This document shows, in pieces, positions 50,065-63,400 of a stretch of DNA of 64,000 nt (positions are counted from its first letter, which is position 1; each line of letters opens with the position of its first letter). The position numbers and the translations under genes were made by a program. The DNA comes from Ascaris suum (taxonomy: Eukaryota; Nematoda; Chromadorea; Rhabditida; Ascarididae), in the NCBI GenBank assembly GCA_013433145.1, contig CM024169.1, forward strand, positions 13,586,817 to 13,650,816, written 5' to 3'. The notes beneath the pieces are model-generated. The model saw only the letters and a program-made list of their open reading frames with translations. It was not told where the DNA came from and made no database searches.

Positions 50065-53000
50065 GCAAGAGCTTATTCATCCCCCACTTACTCTTTCCCC
50101 ACTCCTTACGACAAAGACATCAGGCATTCTGAGGCTTCGAATTGAGGATCCCGGTGTTGATTTCATCCATCCTTTCTCTTCCTTCTGCTTCTCTCTACAG
50201 CAGTCACACCTCCTCATATTCTTTTTTTGCTAGACGAAAGTAACTATCCCGAACCGTGAAGCGAAAAATCTTGGTCCTGCTTTATCGGATGCAGTACAAC
50301 ATCAAGCACCGTTACCAGTAATGGTGCCTGGCGTTATACTGCATTTGATAACCCCCTTGCGTGGCCAGTTAATTCTATGAAAGATAAAATACATATATTT
50401 GGAAATTGCTGAAGAATGTTATGAGATGGGTTTGCGTGCTTGCGATGAGCTGGATAGATCTCAACACCTCAGAGTTCTCAATGTGTCCTCACGTTGAAAT
50501 GAAAGTTCTTTTATTATTCCTTACGAAAAAAAAAAACGAACGTAGACTCAACTCCATTCGCATACCCATATCATGCTTCTCTTTTTTTTTTCGCTTTTCA
50601 TTCTTTCTACATTTCTTCAAATGATTTCCACCGATGTTTCATTCATCACGACAAATACTTGTCATTCGTTATGCTTCCTCTTCAACTATCGCAGTAACTT
50701 AGTGAATGCGTCAAATGTTTCAACGCATTTTTCGAGAAATTTTTTGTATTTGTTTGCCGTGCCAATTAATATGCTTTTTTAAAAAACAAATCGACGACCA
50801 TTTTCTTATCTTATTTTGGCAATTTATAATATTTTTGTTAAATTCGATTTCCAATAAATATCTCATAAAATGGTATATTATCCTGAAACAAATATTACGT
50901 AAACGCATATTTATGGCTGATCTAAAATAATAAATCTCAAAAAATTAATCACTGTTGTTGGGCATAGCTTTTGCTCTCGATATGTTGTAAACTTCAGGCA
51001 GAGGAAATTTGCTCATATTCAAGTCGCAATTTAACCGTCTGAAGTTTATAATATCCTTCCTTTACTTTCAACGATGTTACATACGTGTGATAAAGTTCAG
51101 ATCACGTTGCAATGCGCTGTTAGATGCGATTAATGCAAAAAAAAAAAAGAAATCATATCATCGTATGATTAGGTTATCATCACAATAGAAAGTGTTATGT
51201 TTTCGGTATTACCTCTATTGCTTCTCGAACTTTTCTTTCAAATCTGACGACTAGATGGGAAAAGTATTTAAGGCACCACTGACTCGCTTATAACCTGAAA
51301 TGGTGAGCATTTTTACTGATACCGATAATCGGATATTTCTTCATTGCTGAACGACATTTGAAGAATCGCCAATTATGCGGTCTGATGTTAACTGGAATTC
51401 GAGTTTAGTGCCCTAATCACCTACTTTATTGCAGTGAACAATAAAGGAAACAGCATAACGTATCACTTATGCTTACTACTTCATAGGTAGAATTTAGATG
51501 CATTTCCGACGTTTAGATGGCAGAAGAATCATATCGATTGCTGCAATTTTCGTAACCGATAGTCACTTCATCACCATTCCTGGCATCAATCAATTTTCTA
51601 AGAAGAAATTTCAATAGAAATTTAACTGCTCACTAATGCTCTAGTTTTCTTAGAATTATTGTTTCATTCATAGGCTCGCAATACGAAAGAATTTATGTTC
51701 TTTTATTCATAAAAGTTTCACAAGCAACATATTTCATACACTCGAACATTTAAGACTTCCATAAAATGAAAACAATTTTGCTTTTAATTATTGAAATGAA
51801 TCGAGATGAATATGAAAAAGCAAGTGAAAGATTTTGTCGTTTCAGTTTTTTGTTGTTGTTGATCGTTTCAAGATAATAATGGGCTAATACTTTCCAGTTT
51901 ATTTTCTGATTAATTTTTCGATCAAATGCATTCACATAAACGAACACAAACTATAGACTTTAGACGAATTAAATTAGGAAATTTTCTCTTGGCAACAAAT
52001 TTCCATATGGATTTAAATAAGGGCGCCCATCTCAACGAGCTGGTGACCTTAATTTTAAAAAAAGTGGCCAATTCATATCGAATATTAATTGCTATATATT
52101 GTATTATCTAATAAATAAACATAAAGAATTCAAACAATATTTCCATTACTTTATAGGATATGATAACTTACTATCTAGTATAAATACTTAAATACGTACT
52201 GCACTAATCGATCCGGAGATTAACTTATCCCCCGTTGAGGATCATTACCCTTTTCATTCGTTTTTCACTACGACGTTTTAGTATTTTGAAAATGAAATGA
52301 ACGCAGCCAGTTGAATAGATTTCTCTCCAACTCGAACACCCCTTCCTTCAACCACAATCTCATTCATTTTGGCCGTGAAAAAAAATCACTTCCAGCTGAA
52401 CATATCTCAATATGGTTTTGAGATAGACTCTACTGATATTTCTTATCGGCAGTGCAAATCACTAAGTTCAGCAATTTCATTCAGAGAAAATGTGGAAATC
52501 GAATGCGAAAAACGTCTTAATTCAACTGAAGATGCCATCAGTGTTGCAAGCATTAATTACTCTATAGTTCACATTTAAATGTTGACCTAGGTACCAAGAT
52601 GATGTTGAATGAAACTGAAACTAGAGTTAGCACCGAAAATCGGTTTTAAGAAAAGTTATTTGTCTTGCTACGAAGGAGAAGATCATTGTACTTAAGTGTC
52701 ACGTAATTGAATATAAGGCAACAACTGAATACAAGGCACCCTTAAGCTCCGATTATTGCACTGAAGAGCTCAGCTATGGAGGAAGCGTGAAAGCGGTGGA
52801 GATGCCAGCAGAAACTTCTGAAAGAAAAAGCGAGAAAGCAAGCCAATGGACATCCCTCAGTCAATTTCTGATAAAGGTATAATCGCCAACGAGCCAAGAA
52901 TGTGAACTTATTGAATCAAATTCTAAAATCTTTGGAGGAATTTAAGGGAAATTAACCGAGCTAATTGAATAATTGAATTAAATTATTCCTTTTTGTTTTA

Positions 53001-53750
53001 TGCAATCAATAATGGCAGTGACTCTTTTATGCGGAAGTGTTGGAGTCGCTTCGCATGCTTACTGCACTGCCGTCTTCCACCGAGTTGCCAACCTGCTTAG
53101 CGTCACCTGCTCTTCCTGTTCTTCCCTAGTCCTTCCCTATTCAAGTTAACCTAATTTGATTCTTCCTCTCCTCTTTCTCACATCCCCCATATTGCTTTTC
53201 TTCTTCGTTCCGCATTTATCACCTGCTGATGACCTACAACCGCAAAACTTAGTGAGAGTGCTTTAAATACCAATATTTGCTGCGCATAAAATAGCCGCGC
53301 TATAGTGGATAGTACAATACTAAAAGGGAAAATATGCTAAACGTAACTCAATGCATCGATTACCGTCGTCTTTTGATAATTTCTTCAAAATCCTTCAATA
53401 AAGCTATATCTTCAAAAACTTAGGCGGCATATATCAATTTTTGAGGTCAAAGACGACCTCTTAAACAGCAATCTAGTGCCGCTCGTTAATCAAATGTCAA
53501 TTATTTTGTCTTATTGGAACATACAATAATTGGATAGGACGTAAACAGAACAATGCATCGTTGATTGCTATAACGAATAGTAATGACAAACCCTCAGCTG
53601 TTATTGAAATAAAAAATAAATGGTGATGAAAATTGAGCACGAATAGATTCTGAGTTTGTTTTTTATTGGCCGCCTCATTTTTTGTAGTATAATTTAGTTG
53701 TCATACAAATCAAACGATTCGCATAACAATTATTGTTATCATTTTGCGCA
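50065..53750. other. Downstream of the heat-shock gene, T-rich
   Basis: Probably 3' UTR and intergenic DNA. One possible plus-strand exon at 52802-52876 (ATG, MPAETSERKSEKASQWTSLS, then QFLIK and an AAG|GTATAA donor) is preceded by an open frame but has no partner. CT-rich DNA lies at 53060-53200. Nothing else was recognised. Confidence 0.35.
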
Positions 53751-53824
53751 CTGCCATACACATATAAACACATAAATCTATTTCGTATATAACAGCAGCA
53801 CTTTCATAGTTCGAAACATTCCCC

Positions 53825-53962
53825 ATGCCTGACACATCACAAGAGTTTATTTCAACCGATTCGGAAAATGAAGAAACCTCGAACGTGGATGTGTTACTTG
53901 GCCCTCATATAAAGAACGATCAGAAAGAAAGAGAAGCAAAAAATCTCCACTTCTCCTTTTAA
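53825..53962 (+). CDS. Candidate 45-aa acidic plus-strand ORF with upstream TATATAA
   Basis: ATG-initiated frame, MPDTSQEFISTDSENEETSN then VDVLLGPHIKNDQKEREAKN and LHFSF stop, rich in Ser, Glu and Asp. A TATATAA lies at 53786-53792, 33 bases before the ATG, which is too close for a normal leader unless the transcript is nearly leaderless. It lies at the point where strand skew switches. There is no known motif. Confidence 0.18.
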   Translation: MPDTSQEFISTDSENEETSNVDVLLGPHIKNDQKEREAKNLHFSF

Positions 53963-56358
53963 TAAGCGCTCATTTTAATCAATCACACGTAAAACAATGA
54001 AGTTATGTCCTACACGCCGTTTTCTATGCGAAAAAAGTGGCTGCAAAATTCTCTCATGGAAAATTCAAGTCTGCACTTGGTCGGCTTTGAATTATCTGCA
54101 TTTCATCTACCGTAGAAAAAAAAAAGTGAATATAGAGATTATTTCAAGTCTGAGTGATAGCAAATGCAAAGAACACACGAGTGATCAGAACGAAATCGCG
54201 CATATGCTTAAACTGCTAACGAGTCTAGAACCATTAAGCCGTAATAAAAAGACAAATGCCTAAACAAACAAACAAAAAAAAAACCAGCTAAGTCTCTATT
54301 GCAGTGAAACCTCGCGATTTAAAAGATATGCCGGCGTCACACTACTTTCTGCTCAAAATTTGCATACGGATGAATCAAAAGACCACTACTCTGGCTCACA
54401 ATGCGATAACGATAACGGTGCCCACCGGATATCGAAACACCTCTTATTTATGTATCCTAATTATTTATCCTTTCTACCGTAGAAGAATGCCCATAAAATT
54501 TAGTACATGTGTAATAATTCAAAGGACGATCAATCCTAACGAAACAAATCATAAGATTACACAGACTGCGCCCAGCAAGTTATATTGCTATATTTTTGGT
54601 GCGTAAATTGAAAATACCCTCATGAATAGACGGACACGGAGATTGATAAACAAACACCATAAAACATTAAAACGCGTTTGCAAAATTACGAAAATGAGTA
54701 ACAAAACCTCGACGACCGCCGGTAAATATAATACCAAATGGGGCTTAAGACTGTTCCTCAAGAAACTGGCATGAATTCTATATTCGTATGAACCTTAGAG
54801 ACATCAAAAAATAATTTCCGCAATGGAAATGGCGAAATAATCACAAATAAAATGACAAAAAATATCGTGCGGAACCTCAAACCACCCCAACAAACTTTGA
54901 AAGTGCAACTTGAAAAAAAAACACCGAATAAAATACCTCCAAAGATACAATTAAAATGATCAAACGTCGCGATAAGATAGCATTAAATAAAACAATGGCG
55001 AATACAACAAAAACGACAAAGGACCTATTTTGCTTGAATAATTAAAACTTTGATCGCCACATTATATAGCAAAATTGCCAGCAAAATGTTTCGGGGGAAA
55101 AAACAACCCCCCAACATATTATTACAAACTCACCTCAATCTCTGCTTCTATCAAATCTAACGAAATATCTCCCAAAAATAGCATCAAAACTCTCCGTGTC
55201 GCATATTCAATCATTCAATAAAAACAGAATCCGCGTTCGATTCCTTAGCGCTTTGCATGAATCTATTTCAAAAAAAAAAAAAAAAAATGGTAGACCTCCT
55301 TTCCTCCTTTTTTCTTTGGAATTTCAGACGACATTCCCGAATAGCAATTTAGCGCATTGAAACGATATATTTTCCGCTAGTGAGCTATGAAAATTGTTAA
55401 GAACTAAGAGAATGAGGTTACCTATATAATTAAAATAATGAATTTGACTATCTATGTGTCGCTAAAAAAAAGGAACTGCCAATTTCGAAAAAATTTTCCA
55501 CGCAATCGTTGCATTAATAAAGAAACTTTAGCAAAAATTCATAATATAACACAAAAAAAAAAACGTTTAATGAATTCAATTATACAAAACAACACACCGA
55601 CAAACACAAATTGAAAAAAAAAGAGGTAACCACTGATGAGAAAAAATTTCGTATGCACAAGCCACATTACACATGCCGATATTATATTTCCCGTTTAAAC
55701 AGTTTTAACGATATTTTAAAGCAATAATACTAGATTGCAATATCACCTACCATCTACAATCAATTTCGCTTCAAAAAATTTATGGCGGAAAATGAGAGAA
55801 ATTTAATGAAGATATTGATCGGCATATAAGCCATCCGCATGCAAAATTATTGATGTTATATATGCTAATTTCCAATCTCAACTATCCAAAATGCTAATAG
55901 GATATCAAATTTAGACGGTAATAGGATATCACAGTCAGAAGCCCAGATATCTCCTTAGAGAACTGAAGAACTCAGAAATCTCTTTTATTCACCTCGACTT
56001 CTCTCTAAGCCCCCCCCCCCCCCCTCCACACCGTGCATACTTTGAACATAACGCAAACATGACCTGAATAGCAACAAAAAAAAACAATTTGGGCACAGCC
56101 TCCAACAAAGTATCGAAGTAAATAATCTAATAACGTAATCAGTTCATCTAGCGACACTAGCGGCTAATCGAAATCGAATAAAGGAACTCAATAAAAAAAT
56201 ATAAAAAAACAATTTTTTTCAACTAAAATATTTCCCAAAATGACTGCAATTATTTCCGTAAATAAATAATTCCGCTCCATAATTGTTCTAGCCAAAAAGC
56301 CAAAGCTTCATTTCACATCCCTCCGTAAACCAAAGATGAACATTCTCAGCGGTCTCTA
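53963..56358. other. A/C-rich stretch, no supported gene
   Basis: The plus strand is strikingly A/C-rich and poor in T and G, which lengthens chance open frames on that strand (53997-54263 and 54304-54606 are examples). It holds a run of 15 C at 56010-56024 and a 17-base A run near 55270. By skew it should belong to a minus-strand unit, possibly a 3' UTR or terminal introns of the GPALPP1-like gene. Confidence 0.4.
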
Positions 56359-56739
56359 ATGACCATAACTATGAGCTTATTGCCAGTAAATATTCATTTC
56401 AAAAATGCACTTTCACATGAAGAAAGGAGAAACATGTTTCTCTGCGATCGTTTAATTCGAGAACTCATAATGAAACCGCCTTTTAATGACTCATTTCTCA
56501 TCGCTCTCCAGCCATATGGCTCCAATTTTTCAGGGCAATCTCTTCTCGAGAAACTTGACGAGATATACAATTTAGAAACGAGGATTATAAGACAAATGAA
56601 AAGAGGAATAAAGAAGAATACCCTCAGAGAAATTTCTGCGAGGAAGAGTGCCCGAACCGAGAGCTCAATTGGCCGCAGCGTTCTTTCAACTCTGCCACGC
56701 CAAGTCCACCCCGTATCCCCTGCACCTAAAATTCGTTAA
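56359..56739 (+). CDS. Possible 126-aa plus-strand ORF or terminal exon, unidentified
   Basis: The C-terminal 66 residues look most protein-like: QSLLEKLDEIYNLETRIIRQ, MKRGIKKNTLREISARKSAR, TESSIGRSVLSTLPRQVHPV, SPAPKIR stop. An excellent acceptor, CCAATTTTTCAG, ends at 56534, directly before this part, so 56535-56739 may be a terminal exon; the whole frame from ATG at 56359 is also open. The basic Ser/Arg-rich end suggests a nuclear protein, which is inference. Local skew predicts minus-strand transcription, which counts against it. Confidence 0.3.
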   Translation: MTITMSLLPVNIHFKNALSHEERRNMFLCDRLIRELIMKPPFNDSFLIALQPYGSNFSGQSLLEKLDEIYNLETRIIRQMKRGIKKNTLREISARKSARTESSIGRSVLSTLPRQVHPVSPAPKIR

Positions 56740-57432
56740 GAATATATCAATGGCTTTTATACGCCGTATGGCGTAAAACACATACCTCTATATTTTTGGC
56801 AACATAAAACAATATAGAACACATATCTTATGGCAGCATTTCCAGACAAATATATGCAACCTGGGATGAGAAAATATAGAAGTAACTTAGTTAAATGCAA
56901 TCAACGCTACTTTCTAATGACAACCTAGATATGCTGATTGAAAGTACATCACCCTCCCCTCCGCCATTCACATGCGACAACGTCAAGACGTGGCATGGGA
57001 CTTCGGCATGACGTTAAATAGAAACGAAAGGGTTGATTTTGAGGAAGACATAGATGAGAAAGATAAAACCAGCGATTATTGCTTGAGAATACTGTGGTCT
57101 TTGCGAGCCCCATGAGAATATCATAGTATGGAAAGTTGACAGGAAAATCGAGAGGACTCCTCTTTTGCAAAACTTTCTTTCTAATCCTCCTCACATTCGT
57201 CTTATTTCCAGTCACATGCGTCCCAGAAGCCTCTAATTAAAGCAATCCAGGTCGAACTAGTTACGCGGATGAGGACTGCAGAAATATCGATTGGCAAGAG
57301 TTCTTGAGGACACAGACATGAGTCGCGTACAATCCTGGCCGCTGCCACAAATCCCTTCTCTCCAAAGCCTATTCTTTCCTCGAATATAGCCAATAAACAG
57401 AAGCAAGAACACCAAGAAATAAAAGAAGTTAC

Positions 57433-57483
57433 CTGCATATCCCTTTCTCTATCGAACGGGCGACGTGAGCTGGATTCATCGCT
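57433..57483 (-). CDS. GPALPP1: GPALPP1-like exon 6, RPFDR motif
   Basis: 17 codons, SDESSSRRPFDRERDMQ, acceptor GACGGTTTCAG, donor ATGCAG|GTAACT, phase 0 at both ends. The RPFDR.+D motif is the family C-terminal block. A further exon must supply the stop; a 15-base candidate (57261-57275, after TTTCTGCAG, coding SSSA and TAA) is in phase but too short to trust. Confidence 0.75.
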
Positions 57484-60400
57484 CTGAAACCGTCCACAAA
57501 ACGGATATACAGATATAAATATAAGTATAAATATAAATGTACCTATATTTGCACATGCTATATAAGCAAATATGTAAAGTGCTCTCAAAAACTTCCGCAA
57601 TAGTGTATTTGCCTGCAGCTACGTCGTGCACATAAAGTCTTGCTTTTAATTCATGTAACAAGAAATCATCAAACTCTTGGAATTTGCAGAATAAAAATTA
57701 TGCAGGATAAACACAGGCAAAGCAAGAAGTTCGATTCAAATCTCGCAATGTCACTGAATTCTTGATCAGCGAAGGAATTCAGCCAACAGAAATCCGCAAT
57801 CGACTGCACAGTTTTATGACGAAAATATCCTCGCTCGCTCATTACCGAATCCACTTTTGCAAAAAAAAAAAAAAACTTTTGTTGGGAAAGAAATTAAAAT
57901 CAATCGCACCCAGGAAAGGTTGCTGAGAAGATCAGTTGTGTGGGAGGAATTTTGAACCGCAACCAGGAAATTTTTGTCGAGTAATGACAGAAGAAAGATG
58001 GCTATCAGAGGCGCCATCTTTATTTCCTGTATCTGGACAGTGAGTGCCAAGAGAGTGTTCCTCACCTTAGAAGCAAGATCGGGTGCCCCACTGCCAAGCA
58101 ATACTACAGCTTTTTCAACAACTTCTTTGATAAGTTTGAGAATGGTAAGCTATTTATTATTCACCCCAATCCGCGCAACAAAAAAACCAGAAGAGAATGG
58201 AGGCATGTTCGTTCTCCAAAGAAGATGAGATTCCACATGGAACTCTCAACTACGGAGGTTTTTGTACCCGCTTTTTGAGGCGGAAATGGGATGCCTTCGA
58301 TCGACTATCTAGAAAGAAAAGGTTGCCTTAAGAATTCGCTGAATGTAACCTATATACCTCAGCCAGTTCACCGATTAATGAAGCAAGCCGCAGAAATAGT
58401 TTCTACCTGCACTATTACGTCCAGCACAACTCGGCAGTATTCATGTCATGAAAAAACACGTGGCTAATAACAGATTCCTTTTTTCGTCATCCCACGAGGT
58501 CTCTCTTTTCAGATCCTAACGGCTACGTTTAGTTTAGGCTCATCTAATTGAAACCTATTGCAACTGCTTTACGAGTGAATTTATTAATTATTAAATTCGA
58601 AAGTCACCTCAGCTCCAATAAAACTCTTCCCATCGATAATACTATAAGAAACAACACTGCCACTTACCAACTCTTTTGTAGCCGATTCCAATTTCCGCTT
58701 TCTTTGATGTATTTCGAGCATCGATATATTCCTGTCCTTCTAAAAAACATCTTAGTGCATATCGTACACCCAATAAGAATCCGTACTTTTCAGGCGCATT
58801 TCGCATCTCGAAAATATCAAAATATCTTCTCACTAGAGCAGATTCAGCAGCAACAGTTTCGATTTTCACATCAAATTGCCGAACGGCATCCAATAATACA
58901 GGTGAAAATATCATGTCAATGCTTTCACGATGAGAATAAAACTTTAATCTCAATAACGCAGCAATAATTTATTATCACATGAGACAACAATCTCTTTTTT
59001 TGTTCAAAGCGAATGAGAACATCCGTCGGTCCGTTTAATGAAGCCCAAATTGAACTTTTATTATATTGGTAAATTTGCATACAACGGAACAAAACAAAAT
59101 GCATACATTGAGTTGTGCGGCTCGTTGTTCTTGCACGGCATCTTTCTGGGGATTGTGCGCATGGCGAAGCGACGAATCACTGCTTGGACCTGCGACCGGC
59201 TGACCCTGAATCATAGTGAATATAACTGATTCCATTAAGCACGATCAAAATACTGTTTCCACATTAATTCTTTTTTATTATCTGGATAAATTGGGGCCTG
59301 GTCTGGTTTCTATTCTAGGTTTAGTTGCCACTCGGACATTTCATCGGCTAGCCGGTCAACCCGCTCAGCTCCTAGATAATGAGCGAAATAAGTGCAACGG
59401 CTCTGCTAAGCACTATACTTTTAAAGACAGAAAAATAGTAAGTCGAAAGGTGCCACAAAACAATACATAACGCCACATTATTCCTCGGAAAGCACAAAGT
59501 GTAAACTTTTTTGGAAATCTTTAGCTTCGAAGGCTTTATTCACTTACTGCCGCTAAAAGCAGAAACATTCATCTAAATGTCCAATTAGTTCCTCAAAATG
59601 CATTCGCCAGAGGAACGAATCAGAAGAAGAGATTGGATACGAAATTACTTCTCAGAATCCGCGAATTCCCATCCACCCTTCCGCCACCGACGCAGTTAAT
59701 ACATGCGCTTTAGAAAGAACAATGACAAATGTAAGCGAACGAACCGCTAATCGTTGTGATCTCTCGTAAGGAGTTTCAGTCCATTGACGTGCACCTTCCT
59801 CGTCGGCTACCGTGCCGTTACCACTCTTTGAGAACGTTCTGGCACCCAAGCCAAAGGTGTGCAACTTCTTCGGCAACTTGACCATCCACTCCTCACGTTT
59901 ATTAACCGATCCCTTAGAACAAAAACGTCCATCAACACTGGATGTAAACGATACCTGGCGTACTTCAGGGCAAATCTTTTCGTGGTTTATAACCAACATG
60001 TGTAGGAGACCACATCAAAATGAAACAAAACACCTCTATTGCAATGTAGTCAGTTCTCTCCTTCCCAATTCATATAAACCGTACCGTACAGTCCATAAAC
60101 CTTCCCAGTTCATATAAACCTTCCCAGTTCATACAATTCGATATTAAGCAGAAGAAACTTTAAATGAAGCAAGTAAGAAACGCTGACTCTGCAGGCGCGT
60201 TGTGCCTCATAGGCTGAGAGCCGTTGCTTATATTCCCTTTGAACGGCTTCACCACTCTCGCAAGGCGGCATAGGTCCTGAAAAAAATGCAGAAAATGCAA
60301 GAGAATAAACCAATGAAAAGTCTTCCTTCAACTGTTTGCTTGAAATTACAATAGCATATTTTTGGTTTAATGTCCTATGATAGCAGCCAATGTAATTCGT

Positions 60401-63400
60401 GTCACCATGCTTAATGTTATGTTTGAGCTGTAAAGTCCTTATATGGCAAAAAAAAAAACATTTGGCAGTAGCCAAGAGTATTAATGAATACTTAATTAAG
60501 AGATCGCTTTGAGAACCCTTTCCCGCTCTCCACACACCTGTGCAGCAATGAAGGGATACAGTCATTTAATTTCTCCACTATCCTCCCATATCCTTTTCCT
60601 ACTACGAAGACAACACCACTGACCGATGACATCGTCAGCACTGTCATCGTCATGCACACAGTGCTCATCACCCTCAACGGGCATCTCCAAATCGGTATCG
60701 CGACTGTTCGAAGTTGAAGGACCTGGATTGAGATCGGGAGGTACTGCCGGTCCATACGCTTCCTCTTCTTCATCATCGTCAGCATTCTGAAAGCCGAACT
60801 GGTAGAAGATAACTGCCACCGGACATTACCATATATAAAAATAGTGGCTTAATATAGATTAACGTTTGCAAAGTGTTTTTAAGCTCGCTTTCTATTGAAA
60901 AACATTAAAACTGCCATACTCCTCAGGTAACTGATAAACCAGCACTGTTGATATCATGTCAAGAAGACCGAAGACCTCATCAAAACGGCATTAAATCCCA
61001 CCACTAAGCAGCTCTTGTTGATAGCACATCCTTCCTGGAAGATGCTGAAGGCTACAAGCCCTCGCTCGACCAGAAATAAAAATGCAGCCACTCCTCAAGC
61101 ACTAGAACATCCACTCAAACAACATCGATGACACGACCTTCAAGGACAGTACAAATTTAGAAGCTCCTTCCCTCGAAAACCCTCTTGAATACTGCAAAAA
61201 TCCAAAGAATACTTTGGAAGTTGGACGGTTATTGTGGACTTCACTGTTTACGCACATGACAGCTATTGTTGCAATTTTTAGTTTGTCAAACCCTTAAAAA
61301 ATCAGTGACAAATGTATTCGAAGCGATTCCAGTCGTTAATTTTTCATCGCTAGAGCACAAGAGCATGTCAGTTACCTGAAGCCAGTTCCTCTGAACTACC
61401 ACACATCGACATCTCACTAACTCCTATCACATTTGCTCCGACTATCCGATCCAGGCATGAACAGCACACACCCCTTCCATTACAAGTTCAAGCTGTCTGC
61501 GGCATTCCTTGATGTTCTCTTTAGCCCTTCCATTACTTGCTTAAACCCATTAAGCAGCAAATGGTTACTTTTCCTACCTCTTAGGAACAAGTAAATGAAA
61601 GAACAGAAACAAATATTGAAGCAACTGAAATATTTGAAAGATTTTAACCGTAATCAAACGACACATAAACAAATAAACGAACTTTTGTGAAAGAGTACAA
61701 GAAAGAATCGATAATTTTATCGCTTAGCAATTGGATATCGGAGGTCGTGAAAAAGAAAAAATTGCTGAAAAGCTTCCCGAAAGTACAAAGCTGCTGTACT
61801 TTTCCGCTACTAAACAAACACTTGGCGAGTACTGTTTACAACAATTTTACCATCCGAGTTTCCATTCATACAACAACTCATTTTTGCCAACCTCACAATT
61901 TTCGCTTTATATTCCCACTATGAATTCTTGGCAAAAATTTCACTGATCTGCACATCTTCCAAAGAAATAACGATTCAATATCTCATCCAAGAGGATAATC
62001 TTTTTTTTTAACTGAGAAGAATGGGGGAGAGGGGGAGAAGGCGACAGGGGGGGGGGGGGGGGGGGAGGAGAATTGAGACAGAAAAAGACACCTGAATTAT
62101 TGTAATGCTCTTAAATTTCGACTTCTAATTGAATCCACTCTCTTTGACGTTAATTAAATTTGGATTACTTAGTACGGAGGAAAGTTAAATACTACAACTC
62201 AATGAACTGGACGTGAAGCATTTCGAATTAGAGTTTATTCTCTAACAAGCTATTCTAAAATAATTATAAAGAAATAATATATAGCGTTCTGAAAGTTGTT
62301 AAATTACTTCAACAGACGATGATGTCCCTCATATTGCAGCTGTCATATGCACTACACAATAAGCGCCCCCTTAAAGCAGCTATGAGATACGTTTCCCGTA
62401 GACACCTTTTATACTACAGATACATCAAATTCAATAACACTCAACCAGGTAAACAATTGTACTTTATATTCTTTGTATTCCGCACTACCTCTGCGTGCAT
62501 AAATGATAGATAACATGCACGAAGTTAAAAATATTCGCTTTCTAACACAACCATGTTATAAGGAACTCTTTTGTTATAGAGGCCTGCAAATAAACTGAGG
62601 AAACATTCTGTGGGCAATCTAGAGCGATGCGACAGATAAACTCTGCCAATATGTCCTTTATATATTTCATAAACAAGAAATAAAAAACTCAACAATTGCT
62701 TTTTACAATGAACACTTACTTAACGCTTAAGATAATGATGAAAAATATCGTTGTAAAGTGGGCCATGGTCGATTAATTTGAATGCACTTTTCAGTGAGAG
62801 AGATGAAAAAAACGAGCGATAGGAGTGTAAAAATATTTCTAACCGTCAAAACAAATTTCCAGAAGAAAAATACTGGAAGCTTTAAGCTAGAATTTCTGAT
62901 TGGTCATTTTGCTCACGGCCAAAATTTGTCTCTTTTTTTTCGACTGAGTGAAACTGTTCGAGAATTCTTCAAAAATGACCTCTCAATAACATATCATTAC
63001 CGCAATTGCAATCTACTCCACTGTTTTTTGCAATTTTAGCGTCGAAATGTCTCAGTAAGATTCGGCTTTATGGTTCATCGTATTTCGAAAAATTCTACAA
63101 ATAACAATTTTCTGCCAAAAACTGAACAGAATCAGCGCCAATTTTGCCAGAAATGTTTTATTTTTCAATGATTTCTTCCCATTTTTCCGCAACATTTGCG
63201 CTTTCATCCATTTTCCAAAAAGACAACTTTTTTCCGCCTTAACTTTTAAGTTTCGCGCGCTTTTCGGCTCCAGATTGCAGAAAGACCTCAAGAGTCTCGA
63301 AATTTGCAACACTGATTCGAAACATTTTCGCACCTAGTCTAGTGAAGGTGGAAGCTGATGACAACTGGCAACATGCTGGATAAAACCCCGTCTAAAACTT

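Noticed and set aside
56949..57215. 88-codon minus-strand frame starting near TGTGACTGG
   Set aside because: It lies where the GPALPP1-like C-terminus was expected but shows none of the conserved NRFDEAQ-like residues and has no phase-compatible acceptor.
60110..60565. 151-codon minus-strand frame as a single exon
   Set aside because: Only the part at 60188-60276 is coding; the rest is intron read through, as the TTTTTTCAG acceptor and phase show.
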